The translations under genes were made by a program, and so were the position numbers. Of a stretch of 64,000 nucleotides of DNA, positions 1 through 9,018 are shown piece after piece (position 1 is the stretch's first letter; each line of letters starts with the position of its first letter). The notes under the pieces were generated by a model. The model was given only the letters and a program-made list of their open reading frames with translations, was not told where the DNA came from and did not search any database. This DNA comes from Tautonia plasticadhaerens. GTDB taxonomy: Bacteria > Planctomycetota > Planctomycetia > Isosphaerales > Isosphaeraceae. The stretch covers positions 8,370,001-8,434,000 of the forward strand of contig NZ_CP036426.1 of assembly GCF_007752535.1 (NCBI RefSeq), in the 5' to 3' direction.

Positions 1-198
1 GCCTTCGGCTACGGCCAGCAGCCGCTCCGACGCGAGGACGCCACCACCGGGGACGAGGGGATCGAGCCCCCCGTCGGCCGGGGACACGACGAGGCGACCA
101 TCGGCCGCCCCGGCGAGCCGGCCCCGGGGCGGGACGCCCCCCGTGAACAGGTCCACGGCTACCCCGACCAGGCCCGGGGCCCCGACGCCCAGGAATGA
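1..198 (+). CDS. 3' end of an unidentified gene (partial)
   Basis: The first 65 codons of the window form an open frame that ends in TGA at 196-198. The peptide is hydrophilic and rich in Gly, Pro, Arg, Asp and Glu (ending GYPDQARGPDAQE), with no domain or membrane segment I recognise. It looks like the disordered C-terminus of a protein whose start lies left of the window. The call rests only on the open frame and codon style, so another reading is possible. Confidence 0.4.
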   Translation, partial: AFGYGQQPLRREDATTGDEGIEPPVGRGHDEATIGRPGEPAPGRDAPREQVHGYPDQARGPDAQE

Positions 199-287
199 GC
201 CGACCGGGACTCGGCCCTTCCCCGCCGGCCCGGTCGCCTCCGACCGGGCCTCCCGGGCCGACGCCCCCGCTCCCCCGCCTCGCCCGA

Positions 288-830
288 TCACCACCCGTAG
301 AAGCCGCCGTACGGGGAGCCGTGGGCCGGGTACGGCCGCGTCAGATATCCCGGCCCGTACCCGAAGCCGCCGACCGGGCCATAGCCATATCCGCCGTGGC
401 CATAGCCGCCGACCGGGCCGTAGCCATAGCCGCCGTGGCCATAGCCGCCGACCGGGCCGTAGCCATAGCCGTGTCCGTGATTGCCGAAGCCGTGGCCGTA
501 GCCGTGGCCCCGCCGGCCGGCGAGGCCGCCGTACGGGTAGACCGGCCGATCGGCGATCACGCCGGGGGCGACGGGGGCCGGTCGGGGGGGGAGCCCCCGG
601 GCGCGGTCGTAGTAGTAGCCGAGGGGCACGTAGGGCGTCCCCCAGATGTCTTGCATGGCGTTGAAGCGGTCCTCCCAGAAGTCCCTGCCCTGGCCGACCG
701 CCGCCGAGGCGAGGGTCGAGGCGGAGACGGCCGGGGCCCCCTCGGCCGTCGTCGTCGACGACGGCCCGGCCGACGCCCAGGCGGCCAGCGCCGCCCCGAT
801 CGCGAGTCGAGTCCTCAGGTGCCGATTCAT
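288..830 (-). CDS. Secreted Gly/Tyr/His-rich repeat protein
   Basis: A 180-residue protein of unknown function. The start at 830 is chosen because a strong AGGAGGAGGG ribosome site lies about 8 bases upstream and the protein then opens with a typical signal peptide (MNRHLRTRLAIGAALAAWASA, cleavage expected near residue 25-32). The middle carries a short conserved-looking stretch (FWEDRFNAMQDIWGTPYVP). The C-terminal half is low complexity, with a 13-residue repeat GYGYGPVGGYGHG in about three copies, encoded by a 39-bp DNA repeat at 371-475. The His/Gly/Tyr content suggests a surface-exposed or metal-binding structural protein, which is inference. It is divergent from the SUMF1-like gene. Confidence 0.7.
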   Translation of the reverse strand: MNRHLRTRLAIGAALAAWASAGPSSTTTAEGAPAVSASTLASAAVGQGRDFWEDRFNAMQDIWGTPYVPLGYYYDRARGLPPRPAPVAPGVIADRPVYPYGGLAGRRGHGYGHGFGNHGHGYGYGPVGGYGHGGYGYGPVGGYGHGGYGYGPVGGFGYGPGYLTRPYPAHGSPYGGFYGW

Positions 831-1058
831 CGAAGTCGTCCCTCCTCCTGCTCCGGGGTCGGGCGCGACCCCGGGCCACGCGGACCGATCCGTCTCCGGT
901 GATGTGCTGGTCCGAGGACATACATGCAAGCCGCGCGCCCCCGGCCTCGCCGGCCCCCCGCCGGGGCGGGCGACGATCCCATCCGCCTCCCCTTCGCCTA
1001 GACTCCGAAGTAGCGGGCCGGGCCGTCCCCCGGCCCGACCGGGGATCGGGGGACGCCC

Positions 1059-2291
1059 ATGCGACCGGAACTCGAGGAGCGGGGCCTGCTGTTCGCCGTC
1101 GTCGCCCTCCAGCTCGGCCTCGCCGGCCGCCAGGCGATCGGGCAGGCGCTCGACGCCTGGCTCGTCGACCGGTCCCGGCCGCTGGACCGGCTCCTGATCG
1201 ACCGGGGAGTCCTCTCCTCCGAGGATGCCGGGTTGGTCCGGGCCGTCCTCCCCCTCGGCTCCTACCCCGAGGACGCCCTGCCCGACCGCCTCCGAGATCC
1301 CCTGGCCCGTCGGCTGCTCGACTGGTACGCCAACGACCCGGATCCCGGCCTCCACTCGGCGATCGGGTGGCTGCTACGCCGCCGATGGGGGCTCGGCGGG
1401 GCGGTCGACGCCCTCAACCTCCAGCTCGCCTCCCCCGGGCCGGCCGGGGGCCGGGGCTGGTACGTCACCCCGCACGGCCTGCTCACCTTCGTGGTCGTTC
1501 GGGGCCCGGTCGAGTTCCGGATGGGCTCCACCCTGCAAACCGACCCCGACCGCGCCGACGACGAGGCGGCCCACACCCGGCTCATCGACCGGTCCTTCGC
1601 CCTCGCCTCCCGGGAGGTGACCGCCGCCGAGTTCGCCGCGTTCCTCCGCAACCACCCCGAGCTGCCCGAGCACCGGGACCCCTCCACGCTCCGGGAGGCC
1701 CCCACCGGGGACTGCCCCGCCGCCGCCGTCTCCTGGTACGACGCCGCCCGGTTCTGCAATTGGGCCAGCCAATTGGAAGGGCTCCCCGAGGACCAGTGGT
1801 GCTACCCCGAGCCCGTCGGGCCCGGCATGACCCTGCCCGACGACCACCTCGACCGGCTCGGCTACCGCCTGCCCACCGAGGCCGAGTGGGAGTACGCCTG
1901 CCGGGCCGGCTCCGCCGCCTCCCGCCCCTTCGGCGGCTCCGACCCGAGGCTCGAACACTACGCCTGGTCGATCACCAACGCCGATCGGCAGCTCCACCCG
2001 GTCGGCTCGCTCAAGCCCAACGACCTGGGGGTCTTCGACCTGCTCGGCAACGCCTCCGAGTGGTGCGACGCCCCCTACGCCGAGGAGTTCCCCCCGGCCG
2101 AGGGGGACGCCGTGCCCGACCTCCTCCGCCCCTCCCCCCTCTCCGACGACGTCGGCCGAGTCCTCCGGGGCGGCTCCTTCCGGGACACCGCGCCCGACCT
2201 CCGCTCCGCCTCCCGCACCGGGGACCGCCCCGGCTACGTCTGCCCCGGCTACGGCTTCCGGCTCGCCCGCACCCTGCCCTTCGAGCCCTGA
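1059..2291 (+). CDS. SUMF1/EgtB/PvdO-family protein with a planctomycete N-terminal module
   Basis: A 410-residue formylglycine-generating-enzyme-like (FGE-sulfatase) protein. The domain spans about residues 140-405 and shows the family signatures FRMGS, REVTAAEFAAFL, YRLPTEAEWEYACRAG, GVFDLLGNASEWC and VLRGGSF. Residues 1-80 (GLLFAVVALQLGLAGRQ...DRLLIDRGVLSSED) resemble the short N-terminal module that precedes kinase domains in many planctomycete Ser/Thr kinases, but no kinase domain follows. The canonical Cys pair of true FGE is not evident, so sulfatase activation is not claimed; a binding or signalling role is equally likely. The ATG at 1059 follows GGGGGACGCCC, a plausible ribosome site. 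Confidence 0.85.
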   Translation: MRPELEERGLLFAVVALQLGLAGRQAIGQALDAWLVDRSRPLDRLLIDRGVLSSEDAGLVRAVLPLGSYPEDALPDRLRDPLARRLLDWYANDPDPGLHSAIGWLLRRRWGLGGAVDALNLQLASPGPAGGRGWYVTPHGLLTFVVVRGPVEFRMGSTLQTDPDRADDEAAHTRLIDRSFALASREVTAAEFAAFLRNHPELPEHRDPSTLREAPTGDCPAAAVSWYDAARFCNWASQLEGLPEDQWCYPEPVGPGMTLPDDHLDRLGYRLPTEAEWEYACRAGSAASRPFGGSDPRLEHYAWSITNADRQLHPVGSLKPNDLGVFDLLGNASEWCDAPYAEEFPPAEGDAVPDLLRPSPLSDDVGRVLRGGSFRDTAPDLRSASRTGDRPGYVCPGYGFRLARTLPFEP

Positions 2292-2292
2292 G

Positions 2293-2318
2293 GGCCCGGG
2301 CCCTCCGGCGCCCGGGCC
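2293..2318 (+). terminator. GC hairpin after the SUMF1-like gene
   Basis: A 9-bp perfect stem (GGCCCGGGC, 2293-2301, with 2310-2318) and an 8-base loop begin immediately after the TGA at 2289-2291. It sits between two convergent genes and has no T-run. It is read as a terminator from position and structure. Confidence 0.5.
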
Positions 2319-2365
2319 GGGCGGACGACGGGCCGCGATGCTCCCGCCCCCGTGGCCATCGAACC

Positions 2366-5300
2366 TCAAGGGCCCAGCTTCAAGGTTCCGAGGTCGATCG
2401 GCCCGTCGAGACCTCCCCGACCATCCGGGGGCACCGAGAAGGGGCGCCCCGAGATGCGACCGGCTTCATGGTCGTTGAACCGGACGCTCAGGACATAGTC
2501 CCCCTCGGGGACGTCATCGATGCGGAAGGACCCATCCCGAGCGACGGTCGCCATGAAGTACGGCGAGCTCATCCGATGCCGGTCGGACGCCTCTCGGGCG
2601 GCGGCCCATCGCTTGCCCTCCTCGCTCGACCTCCAGGAGTCCCACCACTCCTTGTGGAGACCGGGATCGTCCCGCACCGCCGCCGGAGGCTCCGGCGGGG
2701 GGGGCGGCACCGCGAGATCCAGACGCACGTCCACGAGGGCGAAGCTCCAGAGGACCGGTTCGGCCCGCCCGGCCGGGGCCTCGAGCGTGCCGACGACCGG
2801 GCGTCCCGTCCCGCCGAGGTCGAGCCGTTCGGCCTCCCCGGCAACGAGCTCGACCGGCGACATCCTCGACGAGGTGACCTCGGTCGCCCCGTCGTCGACC
2901 GTCAGCAGGATGTTGCGGCCGATCCATCCCCGGCCCGGGAAGGCACGCTCGAAGGCGAACCGGCCGCCCGCTCCCGTCGTCGCCTCGTGATGCGTGAAGA
3001 TGTTCGGGACGCCGTCGCCGTAGGAATGGATCCCCTCGGTGTTCAGCCAGAGGACGACGTTCGGCGCCGGTTCGGGCCCGACGCGGAAGGTCCCCTCGAC
3101 CCGGGCCCAGCGAGTCAGCGTGACCCGATCCGGGATCCGGCCGCCTTCCGACTTCAGGTGCGCGAAGCCGGCCGGGTGGGTGATCACGACCTGGAACGGC
3201 TCGTCCCGCGCCGGCAGGCGGAACCGACCGCCTTCGTCCGCCTGGAGCCGGATCGCGTAGGTCGAACCGTCGTCGATCGCCCCCTGGGTGACGTTGATCT
3301 GGGAGCCGGCCTCGCCGAGGGCGACCTCGGCGAGGCTCGCCGGCCCGCCGTCGGCCGTGAGGATGGTCGCGGCGATGTCCTCGGCGGGTTCGAGCTCGAA
3401 GTCGACGACGACGTCCCCCTCGTCCGACAGGATGTCTCGCGAGACCGCGACGCGATAGCCGTCGGCCTCGATGCGGACCAGGTGGGCGGGGTAGTCGTGC
3501 GAGAAGCGGACGCGGTACTCCCCGTCCGATGCCTCGTAGCGCTCGTGGGGGATCCAGTTCTCTCTGATCCTCGGGTCACTGTTTCGCAGCCCCGGCGTGA
3601 CCCGGAACGACGCGATCGGCTCCTTCGTCCCCGCGTCGACGACGCGGCCGGAGACGACCAGTGCCCGGGGAGGCGAGAAGACGTACTCCTCCTCCCGGGC
3701 GACCAGCGATCGCTTCGAGAGGCTCATCCCGCCTGGCCGGTAGATGTCGGCCTGGATCTCGTCGAGGGGAGCTTCGTGCCACTCCCAGACGCCCTGGTCA
3801 TTCGTGTACTCGTCGACGTGATCGAACTCGAAGTAGTCGACCGGGCCTCGCCAGCGCTGGGCCATGATCCGGGCCCGGGGGATGCCGATGCCCTGCTCGT
3901 CGACGACCCGGACGCGGATCGTGCCGCCCGGCCGCATCGAGAAGTCCACGGGCCCCATCTCGGGGGAGACCCGCACCTCCTTCAGGTCCATCGCCCGGCC
4001 CTCGGCCGAGACGACGACCCGGGCCATCATCGGCTCGCAGCCCTCCAGGCGATAGACGCCCCGATCGTCCGTCCTCGCCTCCCGGATCTCGTTGACGAAC
4101 TCCGTCCTCACGAGCGCGCCGGCGATCGGCTCGCCCGAGTCGTCGGTCACCGTCCCCGTCACGGTGAGGCCCCGACGCAGCTCGATCCGGGAGTCGGGCG
4201 CCTCTCCCCGGGCCACCCCGAACCCGTCTCGGGGCAGCGAGAGGCGCAGGGGGGCGTAGTCGGGATGATCGAGGCTGACGAAGACGTCTCCCATCGACGC
4301 CGGGACGCTCTCGAAGCGCCATCGGCCCTCGGCATCGGTCCTGATCCGCGTCCCGATGGCGAGCTGGCCGGTGTCGCCCGGCCGCTTCTTGTATTCGATG
4401 CTGGGATGGACCTCGACCCCTTCGATCGGCTCGCCCTCGGGGTCGACGACCACGCCGCCGACGGCCCAGCCCTCGTCCAGCTCGGCGACGAACTCCCCGG
4501 GGATCTCCCGGGGATGCTCCGAGGCACTCCAACTGGCCGAGAACGGCCCGTATCCGGGCTCATGGATGCCGATGCTGAAGCGGTCGGGGCGGCCGGGGAG
4601 CGTGACGGTGAACCGGCCGTGGTCGTCGGCCTTCGCCAGGATCCCGTAATTGCCGACCCGGACGAACTCGCCCCGAGAGATCGCGTCGGCGGTCGGGGCC
4701 GGGGACGTGCGGACATCGAGGCCCACCCCGGGCACGGGGGCGCCCGCCGGCCCGACGACCGTCAGGTTGAACTTGAAGGGATCCCCGGCCTCGCCGTCGT
4801 CGTCGGCCTGGGCCCCGGGCCTCGGCATGGCGCCTGCCGTCATGGCGGACCCCCCGACGCCCAACAGGCCGGCCATCAGCGTGCCGGCCAGGCCGAGCAC
4901 CGCCGTCGCGGCCAGGGCCCGGGCACCGACGCCGGTGGAGAGCGGCCGGGAGGCGTCGAGGATCCGCCGCACGCGCCGTCCCAGCGACGACCGCGATGCG
5001 ATGACCCCCACGAGCACCGGGGAGGCCGGCGGGAGCGACCGCTCGGCGATCTCCAGCAGCAGGCCGGCGTATCGGGAGCGGTCGGCACCGAGGGCGACCA
5101 CGACGTCGTCGCAGACCTCCTCGGCCGTCGCCTCGATGCGCCGCGAGAGCGCCCAGATCAGCGGGTGCACCCAGAGCAGGGCGCCGGCGAGCTGGCGCAG
5201 GAGGTTCCAGGAGACGTCCCGGCGGGCCAGGTGGGCAAGCTCGTGGACGATCGCCTCGCGAGGGTCGTCCTCGCCTTCGGGCAGGAGGATCGCCGGACGC

Positions 5301-6040
5301 CGGAGCCCGCAGAGGCAGGGGCTGGCCAGGTACGGGCTCCGCAGGATCCCGGGCAGGGCCACCCCGAGGGCCCGGGCGAGTCCTCGGGCGAGCTCCTCGA
5401 CCTCGGGCTCGACCCGGGACGCCCGGCCTCGGAGCCGGGCCAGGCGGCGATGACCGACGAGCAGCCGCACCAGCAGGGCCAGCGTCCCCGCGAGCCAGAC
5501 GACGCCGATCGGCAGCGCGATGGACCCGACGTCCGCCCTCGACCACGCGACCCTCGGCCCTCCTCCGGCCGGGCCGGCGTCGGCCTCGGGCGACACCGCC
5601 GCGTCGGCGGCACCCGCGAGCGACCGCCACTCGATCCCAACTTCGGGCCGCGCCGACGGGGACCGGGCCACCGTCCCCGCGTCGGACGAAGGGCCAGGCC
5701 GACGCGGGCCACCGACGGGCACGGGCCCGGAGGTCTCCCCGGGGGCCGATCCGACGGCCGGGGGGGGCGGGACCGGGGCGACCTCAGGGGGCTCGGCCGC
5801 GGCGAGCCGGATCCGGACGCCATCGATCCCCGCCCCGAGCAGCGCCGCCGAGGCCAGCGGGGACGCGAGCACGGCGGCGAGCGTCGCTCGGTAGGAGGCC
5901 GACTGCACGGCCGCCCCGGCGGGACGCAGGAGCCGGCCGGCGGCCAGCCCGATGGCCAGCAGCACGGTCGACTGGATCAGCCAGTTCAGGGCGAATTCCG
6001 ACGCGAGGACCGCGCCTCCCGAGATCGTCTGCCAGGTCAT
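2366..6040 (-). CDS. BlaR1-like M56 metallopeptidase with carboxypeptidase-regulatory repeats
   Basis: A 1,224-residue membrane sensor protein. The N-terminal half has helices near residues 15-38, 55-75 and 173-195, and an M56 zinc-protease site HELAH at 266-270, followed by an EEVCDD element near 305-312, as in BlaR1/MecR1. A helix near 370-395 leads into a long extracytoplasmic part built from repeated carboxypeptidase-regulatory (CarboxypepD_reg-like) beta-sandwiches (VVDPEGEPIEGVEV, TVTDDSGEPIAGALV and VVDAGTKEPIASF). There is no penicillin-binding domain, so the stimulus is unknown. It starts 12 bp after the BlaI-like gene, forming the usual repressor-protease operon. In the known family the protease relieves repression by the partner BlaI protein. 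Confidence 0.9.
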   Translation of the reverse strand: MTWQTISGGAVLASEFALNWLIQSTVLLAIGLAAGRLLRPAGAAVQSASYRATLAAVLASPLASAALLGAGIDGVRIRLAAAEPPEVAPVPPPPAVGSAPGETSGPVPVGGPRRPGPSSDAGTVARSPSARPEVGIEWRSLAGAADAAVSPEADAGPAGGGPRVAWSRADVGSIALPIGVVWLAGTLALLVRLLVGHRRLARLRGRASRVEPEVEELARGLARALGVALPGILRSPYLASPCLCGLRRPAILLPEGEDDPREAIVHELAHLARRDVSWNLLRQLAGALLWVHPLIWALSRRIEATAEEVCDDVVVALGADRSRYAGLLLEIAERSLPPASPVLVGVIASRSSLGRRVRRILDASRPLSTGVGARALAATAVLGLAGTLMAGLLGVGGSAMTAGAMPRPGAQADDDGEAGDPFKFNLTVVGPAGAPVPGVGLDVRTSPAPTADAISRGEFVRVGNYGILAKADDHGRFTVTLPGRPDRFSIGIHEPGYGPFSASWSASEHPREIPGEFVAELDEGWAVGGVVVDPEGEPIEGVEVHPSIEYKKRPGDTGQLAIGTRIRTDAEGRWRFESVPASMGDVFVSLDHPDYAPLRLSLPRDGFGVARGEAPDSRIELRRGLTVTGTVTDDSGEPIAGALVRTEFVNEIREARTDDRGVYRLEGCEPMMARVVVSAEGRAMDLKEVRVSPEMGPVDFSMRPGGTIRVRVVDEQGIGIPRARIMAQRWRGPVDYFEFDHVDEYTNDQGVWEWHEAPLDEIQADIYRPGGMSLSKRSLVAREEEYVFSPPRALVVSGRVVDAGTKEPIASFRVTPGLRNSDPRIRENWIPHERYEASDGEYRVRFSHDYPAHLVRIEADGYRVAVSRDILSDEGDVVVDFELEPAEDIAATILTADGGPASLAEVALGEAGSQINVTQGAIDDGSTYAIRLQADEGGRFRLPARDEPFQVVITHPAGFAHLKSEGGRIPDRVTLTRWARVEGTFRVGPEPAPNVVLWLNTEGIHSYGDGVPNIFTHHEATTGAGGRFAFERAFPGRGWIGRNILLTVDDGATEVTSSRMSPVELVAGEAERLDLGGTGRPVVGTLEAPAGRAEPVLWSFALVDVRLDLAVPPPPPEPPAAVRDDPGLHKEWWDSWRSSEEGKRWAAAREASDRHRMSSPYFMATVARDGSFRIDDVPEGDYVLSVRFNDHEAGRISGRPFSVPPDGRGGLDGPIDLGTLKLGP

Positions 6041-6052
6041 CGTCCCGCCTCC

Positions 6053-6427
6053 TCAACCCTTGCGTCGTCGGTCGATCAACCTCCGAAGCTCGTCCAGCTC
6101 CGCCTCCGAGAGACGCTCGGTCCTGAGCAGGTGCGCGACCAGGTCGCCGGCCCGGCCGCCGAAGACGCGGTCGAGCAGGTCTCGGGTGGCTCCCCTCCTG
6201 ACGCGATCCTCCTCGACGAGGGGGAAGAAGACGAACGTCCTGCCCCGGGCCTCGTGCCCGATCGCCCCCTTGCCCTCCAGCTGCCGCAGCAGCGTCTGGA
6301 CGGTGCTGTGGGCGACCGGCTCGTCCCGGTTGAGGGCCTCGGTGATGTCTCGGGCGCTGACGCGCCCCCGCTCCCAGATCACTCGCATGATCCGGTGTTG
6401 CATCCGACCGAATTGAGCCTCGCTCAT
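6053..6427 (-). CDS. BlaI/MecI/CopY-family transcriptional repressor
   Basis: A 124-residue winged-helix repressor (Penicillinase_R family), near the usual length of about 125. The DNA-binding half is clear (MQHRIMRVIWERGRVSARDI, then AHSTVQTLLRQLEGKG), and the C-terminus has the helical dimerisation segment (DLVAHLLRTERLSEAELDELRRLI). It is first in an operon with the M56 sensor gene 12 bp downstream. A 30-bp inverted-repeat site lies 25 bp upstream of the start, consistent with autoregulation. In the family, the membrane protease cleaves or inactivates this repressor on signal. Confidence 0.92.
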   Translation of the reverse strand: MSEAQFGRMQHRIMRVIWERGRVSARDITEALNRDEPVAHSTVQTLLRQLEGKGAIGHEARGRTFVFFPLVEEDRVRRGATRDLLDRVFGGRAGDLVAHLLRTERLSEAELDELRRLIDRRRKG

Positions 6428-6452
6428 CGCGTTCCCCCCGGACCCGGCGATC

Positions 6453-6482
6453 GTCTACCGCAGTAAATCTAACGAAGTAGAC
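6453..6482 (-). promoter_or_regulatory. Candidate BlaI-type operator/promoter region
   Basis: Perfect 6-bp arms GTCTAC (6453-6458) and GTAGAC (6477-6482) flank an AT-rich core that includes AGTAAATCTAACGAAG. The site lies 25 bp upstream of the repressor start in otherwise GC-rich DNA. BlaI-family operators are dyads with TAC/GTA arms, so this is the likely binding site; the assignment is inference from position and symmetry. Confidence 0.5.
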
Positions 6483-6764
6483 AACACGGGGTCAAGGTGG
6501 AGGTGGACCGACGCAAGTCCTCCCGAACCGCGTCGGTCCCGATCAACGCGAAGGACCGGGCGGATGACCGCGTTCCCGGTCGCCCGGCCGATCTCCCCTC
6601 CGGGGCCCGGCCACGAACGACTCCGCGGCCGAGACCGCCGGGTCGGGGCCGATGCTGGGGTTCCCCCGGCCCCCGGGACGGGGTATAGATCGCCGAGGCG
6701 GATCGACCCGGACCCGGCCGACCGTCTCGCCCGCCGGACGTCTCGGCATCGGAGGAGCTGCTCG

Positions 6765-9011
6765 ATGGCCGATCAGGCCCCGACCCCGCCGGACCGGCTG
6801 CGCCCCCGATTCGTGATCGGCCTGCTGGCGGCCTATACCCTGGCGGCGCTGGTCGCCTCCTACCCCTCCACGCTGCAAGGCCGGTCGGCCCTGGCGGTGG
6901 CCGACCTCACCGACCCGCTCCAGCACCTCTGGACCATGCGGTGGTATCGGGACTGCCTGCTCGGGGGCCGGTCCCCGTTCGTCTCACCGGTGCTCCAGGC
7001 GCCGGTCGGCTCGCCGCTGGGGCTGTACTCGCCGCTGCTCCTGCAGTCGATCCTCTACCTCGTCCTTGCGGGGATGGGGGCGGGGGACGTGCTTGCGTAT
7101 AACCTGATCCTGCTGATCCAGGCCGTCTTCACCGGGTTCGCCACATTCCTGCTGGCCTGGCACCTGCTCAGGCGCCCGGTCCCCTCGGCCCTGGCCGGCC
7201 TGCTGGCGATGCTGTGCGGGCCGATGGTCTTCGCCGCCCAGTCGGGGGGGACGGAGCTGCTCTCGCTCGGCGGCTTCCCGCTGTTCCTGCTCGGCTGGAT
7301 GAGGCTGGTCGAACGCCCCTCGGCCGGCCGGCTCGCGGCGGCCAACGGCGCCTTCCTGCTGCTGGCGCTCGGCTCGCCCTATTATGCGTTCATGAGCGCC
7401 TTCCCCGCCGCCCTGTTCGCGGCCGTCGAGGCGACCCGGGGCGGCGGGCGGGGCGGCGCGGCCTGGCTCCGGCCGAGATGGCGATGGCTCATCGGGTTCT
7501 CGGCAATCGTGCTCCTCAGCCTGCCCCTGGCGGCGCCCACGCAGCTCTGGGCCGCCTGGCAAGGGGTCCCCATGGGCCGCTCCCGGGCCCACTTCGAGCA
7601 GTTCCGGGCGATCCCCTGGGGCTACGTCATCCCCCCCCCGGCCAACCGGCTGACCGCCCTGGTCGTGCCGCCGTTCTGGAGCACCCCCGGGGTGGTCGAG
7701 CGGGAGTCGATCTACCTCGGCGCCGTCACCCTCGGCCTGCTCGGCCTCGGGGCCGTCGGGCGGGTCCGGTTCCGGCACTCGGGGTTCCTCTGGGCCTGCC
7801 TGGGGATGCTCGTCGTCCTGTCGATGGGACCGCATACGACGATCGGCTCGACCCGGATCCCGCTGCCGGGCTCCTGGCTCTGGGACCACCTGCCCGGCTT
7901 CCGGGCGATGCGGGTCCCGGCACGGTTCGGCTTCCTCGGCGCGGCCTGCGCGGCGGTCCTGGCGGGGGGGACGACGGCCGCCCTGCTCGACCGCGTGAGG
8001 TCCCGGCCCCGTCGGCTCGCCCTCGCGGTCGGGCTGCCGCTGCTGGCCCTCGCCGACCTCTCCAGCGTCCCCTTCCCCTCCCGGGCCCTGCCCGACCTCC
8101 CCCCGGCCTACGCCCGGCTTGCCGTCCGGGCCCCCGACGCCCGGATCTGCGAGATCCACCCGACGGGCTCCGGCTTCGACTTCCTCCGCTACGAGTCGAC
8201 CCTGGCCTACTGGCAGTCCCAACACGGCCTGACCACCTCCGCCGGCAACCCCGGCGTCGAGAACCGACGCTTCACGGCCCGGATCCTCGCCTCGTCCCCC
8301 TTCTTCTACACCCTGCTGGCCGACCCCGGTTACCTCGCCGACGATCCCGGCCCCATCCCCCTCCCCCCCGTCCAGGGCGCCCGGTTCGAGGACCTCACCT
8401 GGCTCTGGATCCACGCACACCGATACGATTTCATCGTGATGCACAAATGGACCTGGGACGGCTCCCCGCCCCCCCCGGCCCTGCTCCGGGCCCGGGAACG
8501 CCTGGCCGCTGCGATCGTCGACGAGGACGGGCAGGTCGTCGTCCTCGACCCCCGACGCCTCCCCCCGCCCTCCCGCCCCGTGGCGCTCTGCCGATCGGGC
8601 TGGCGGGAGCGGCTCATCCGGCTCGGCGCCCCGGCGGCGATCGCCGAGCAGGACGCCGAGATCCTCGCCTACAACCCGACCCCCGGCCTCCCCCTCCGCC
8701 TGGAGCTGGCCGCCTCCTCCTACCTGGAGCCCCGGCTCGTCCGGCTCGAGTCCGGAGGCCGCGTCCTCGCCCGCTGGGAGGTCCGCCCCGAGTCCGCCTC
8801 CACCCTGCTCAGCCCGCCGATCTCCCTGCCGGAGGGGATCCACGCCCTCGTCCTCTCCAGCGACGGCGCCTGCCGCCCCCGGAGGCCCGAGTACGCCCCC
8901 GTCCCCGGCGACGAGGCTCCCTTCAGCCTCTGGGTGACCTCGATCCGGCTCCTCCCCGAGCCGAAGGAAACGGCGACGGCGACGGCAGGCCCCACCCCGA
9001 CCGCCCGCTGA
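6765..9011 (+). CDS. Large multi-pass membrane protein (YfhO/GT-C-like)
   Basis: A 748-residue protein. The ATG at 6765 is chosen because GGAGGAG lies 7 bases upstream; the open frame extends further left, but that part looks non-coding. Residues 1-480 contain about ten hydrophobic helices (FVIGLLAAYTLAALVASYPS; SILYLVLAGMGAGDVLAYNL; LIGFSAIVLLSLPLAAPTQL; ALAVGLPLLALADLSS). The early loop DLTDPLQHLWTMRWYRD carries the acidic residues typical of GT-C glycosyltransferases. Residues 480-748 form a soluble domain, probably extracytoplasmic. It resembles YfhO-like or uncharacterised polyprenyl-sugar transferases; the substrate is unknown. The stop is 7 bp from the stop of the convergent neighbour. 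Confidence 0.75.
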   Translation: MADQAPTPPDRLRPRFVIGLLAAYTLAALVASYPSTLQGRSALAVADLTDPLQHLWTMRWYRDCLLGGRSPFVSPVLQAPVGSPLGLYSPLLLQSILYLVLAGMGAGDVLAYNLILLIQAVFTGFATFLLAWHLLRRPVPSALAGLLAMLCGPMVFAAQSGGTELLSLGGFPLFLLGWMRLVERPSAGRLAAANGAFLLLALGSPYYAFMSAFPAALFAAVEATRGGGRGGAAWLRPRWRWLIGFSAIVLLSLPLAAPTQLWAAWQGVPMGRSRAHFEQFRAIPWGYVIPPPANRLTALVVPPFWSTPGVVERESIYLGAVTLGLLGLGAVGRVRFRHSGFLWACLGMLVVLSMGPHTTIGSTRIPLPGSWLWDHLPGFRAMRVPARFGFLGAACAAVLAGGTTAALLDRVRSRPRRLALAVGLPLLALADLSSVPFPSRALPDLPPAYARLAVRAPDARICEIHPTGSGFDFLRYESTLAYWQSQHGLTTSAGNPGVENRRFTARILASSPFFYTLLADPGYLADDPGPIPLPPVQGARFEDLTWLWIHAHRYDFIVMHKWTWDGSPPPPALLRARERLAAAIVDEDGQVVVLDPRRLPPPSRPVALCRSGWRERLIRLGAPAAIAEQDAEILAYNPTPGLPLRLELAASSYLEPRLVRLESGGRVLARWEVRPESASTLLSPPISLPEGIHALVLSSDGACRPRRPEYAPVPGDEAPFSLWVTSIRLLPEPKETATATAGPTPTAR

Positions 9012-9018
9012 TCCGGCC

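Noticed and set aside
899-6466. A 1,855-codon open frame on the plus strand
   Set aside because: It is antisense to the BlaR1-like and BlaI-like genes, has Arg/Pro/Asp-rich shadow composition and no domain. Long spurious frames are expected at about 70% GC.
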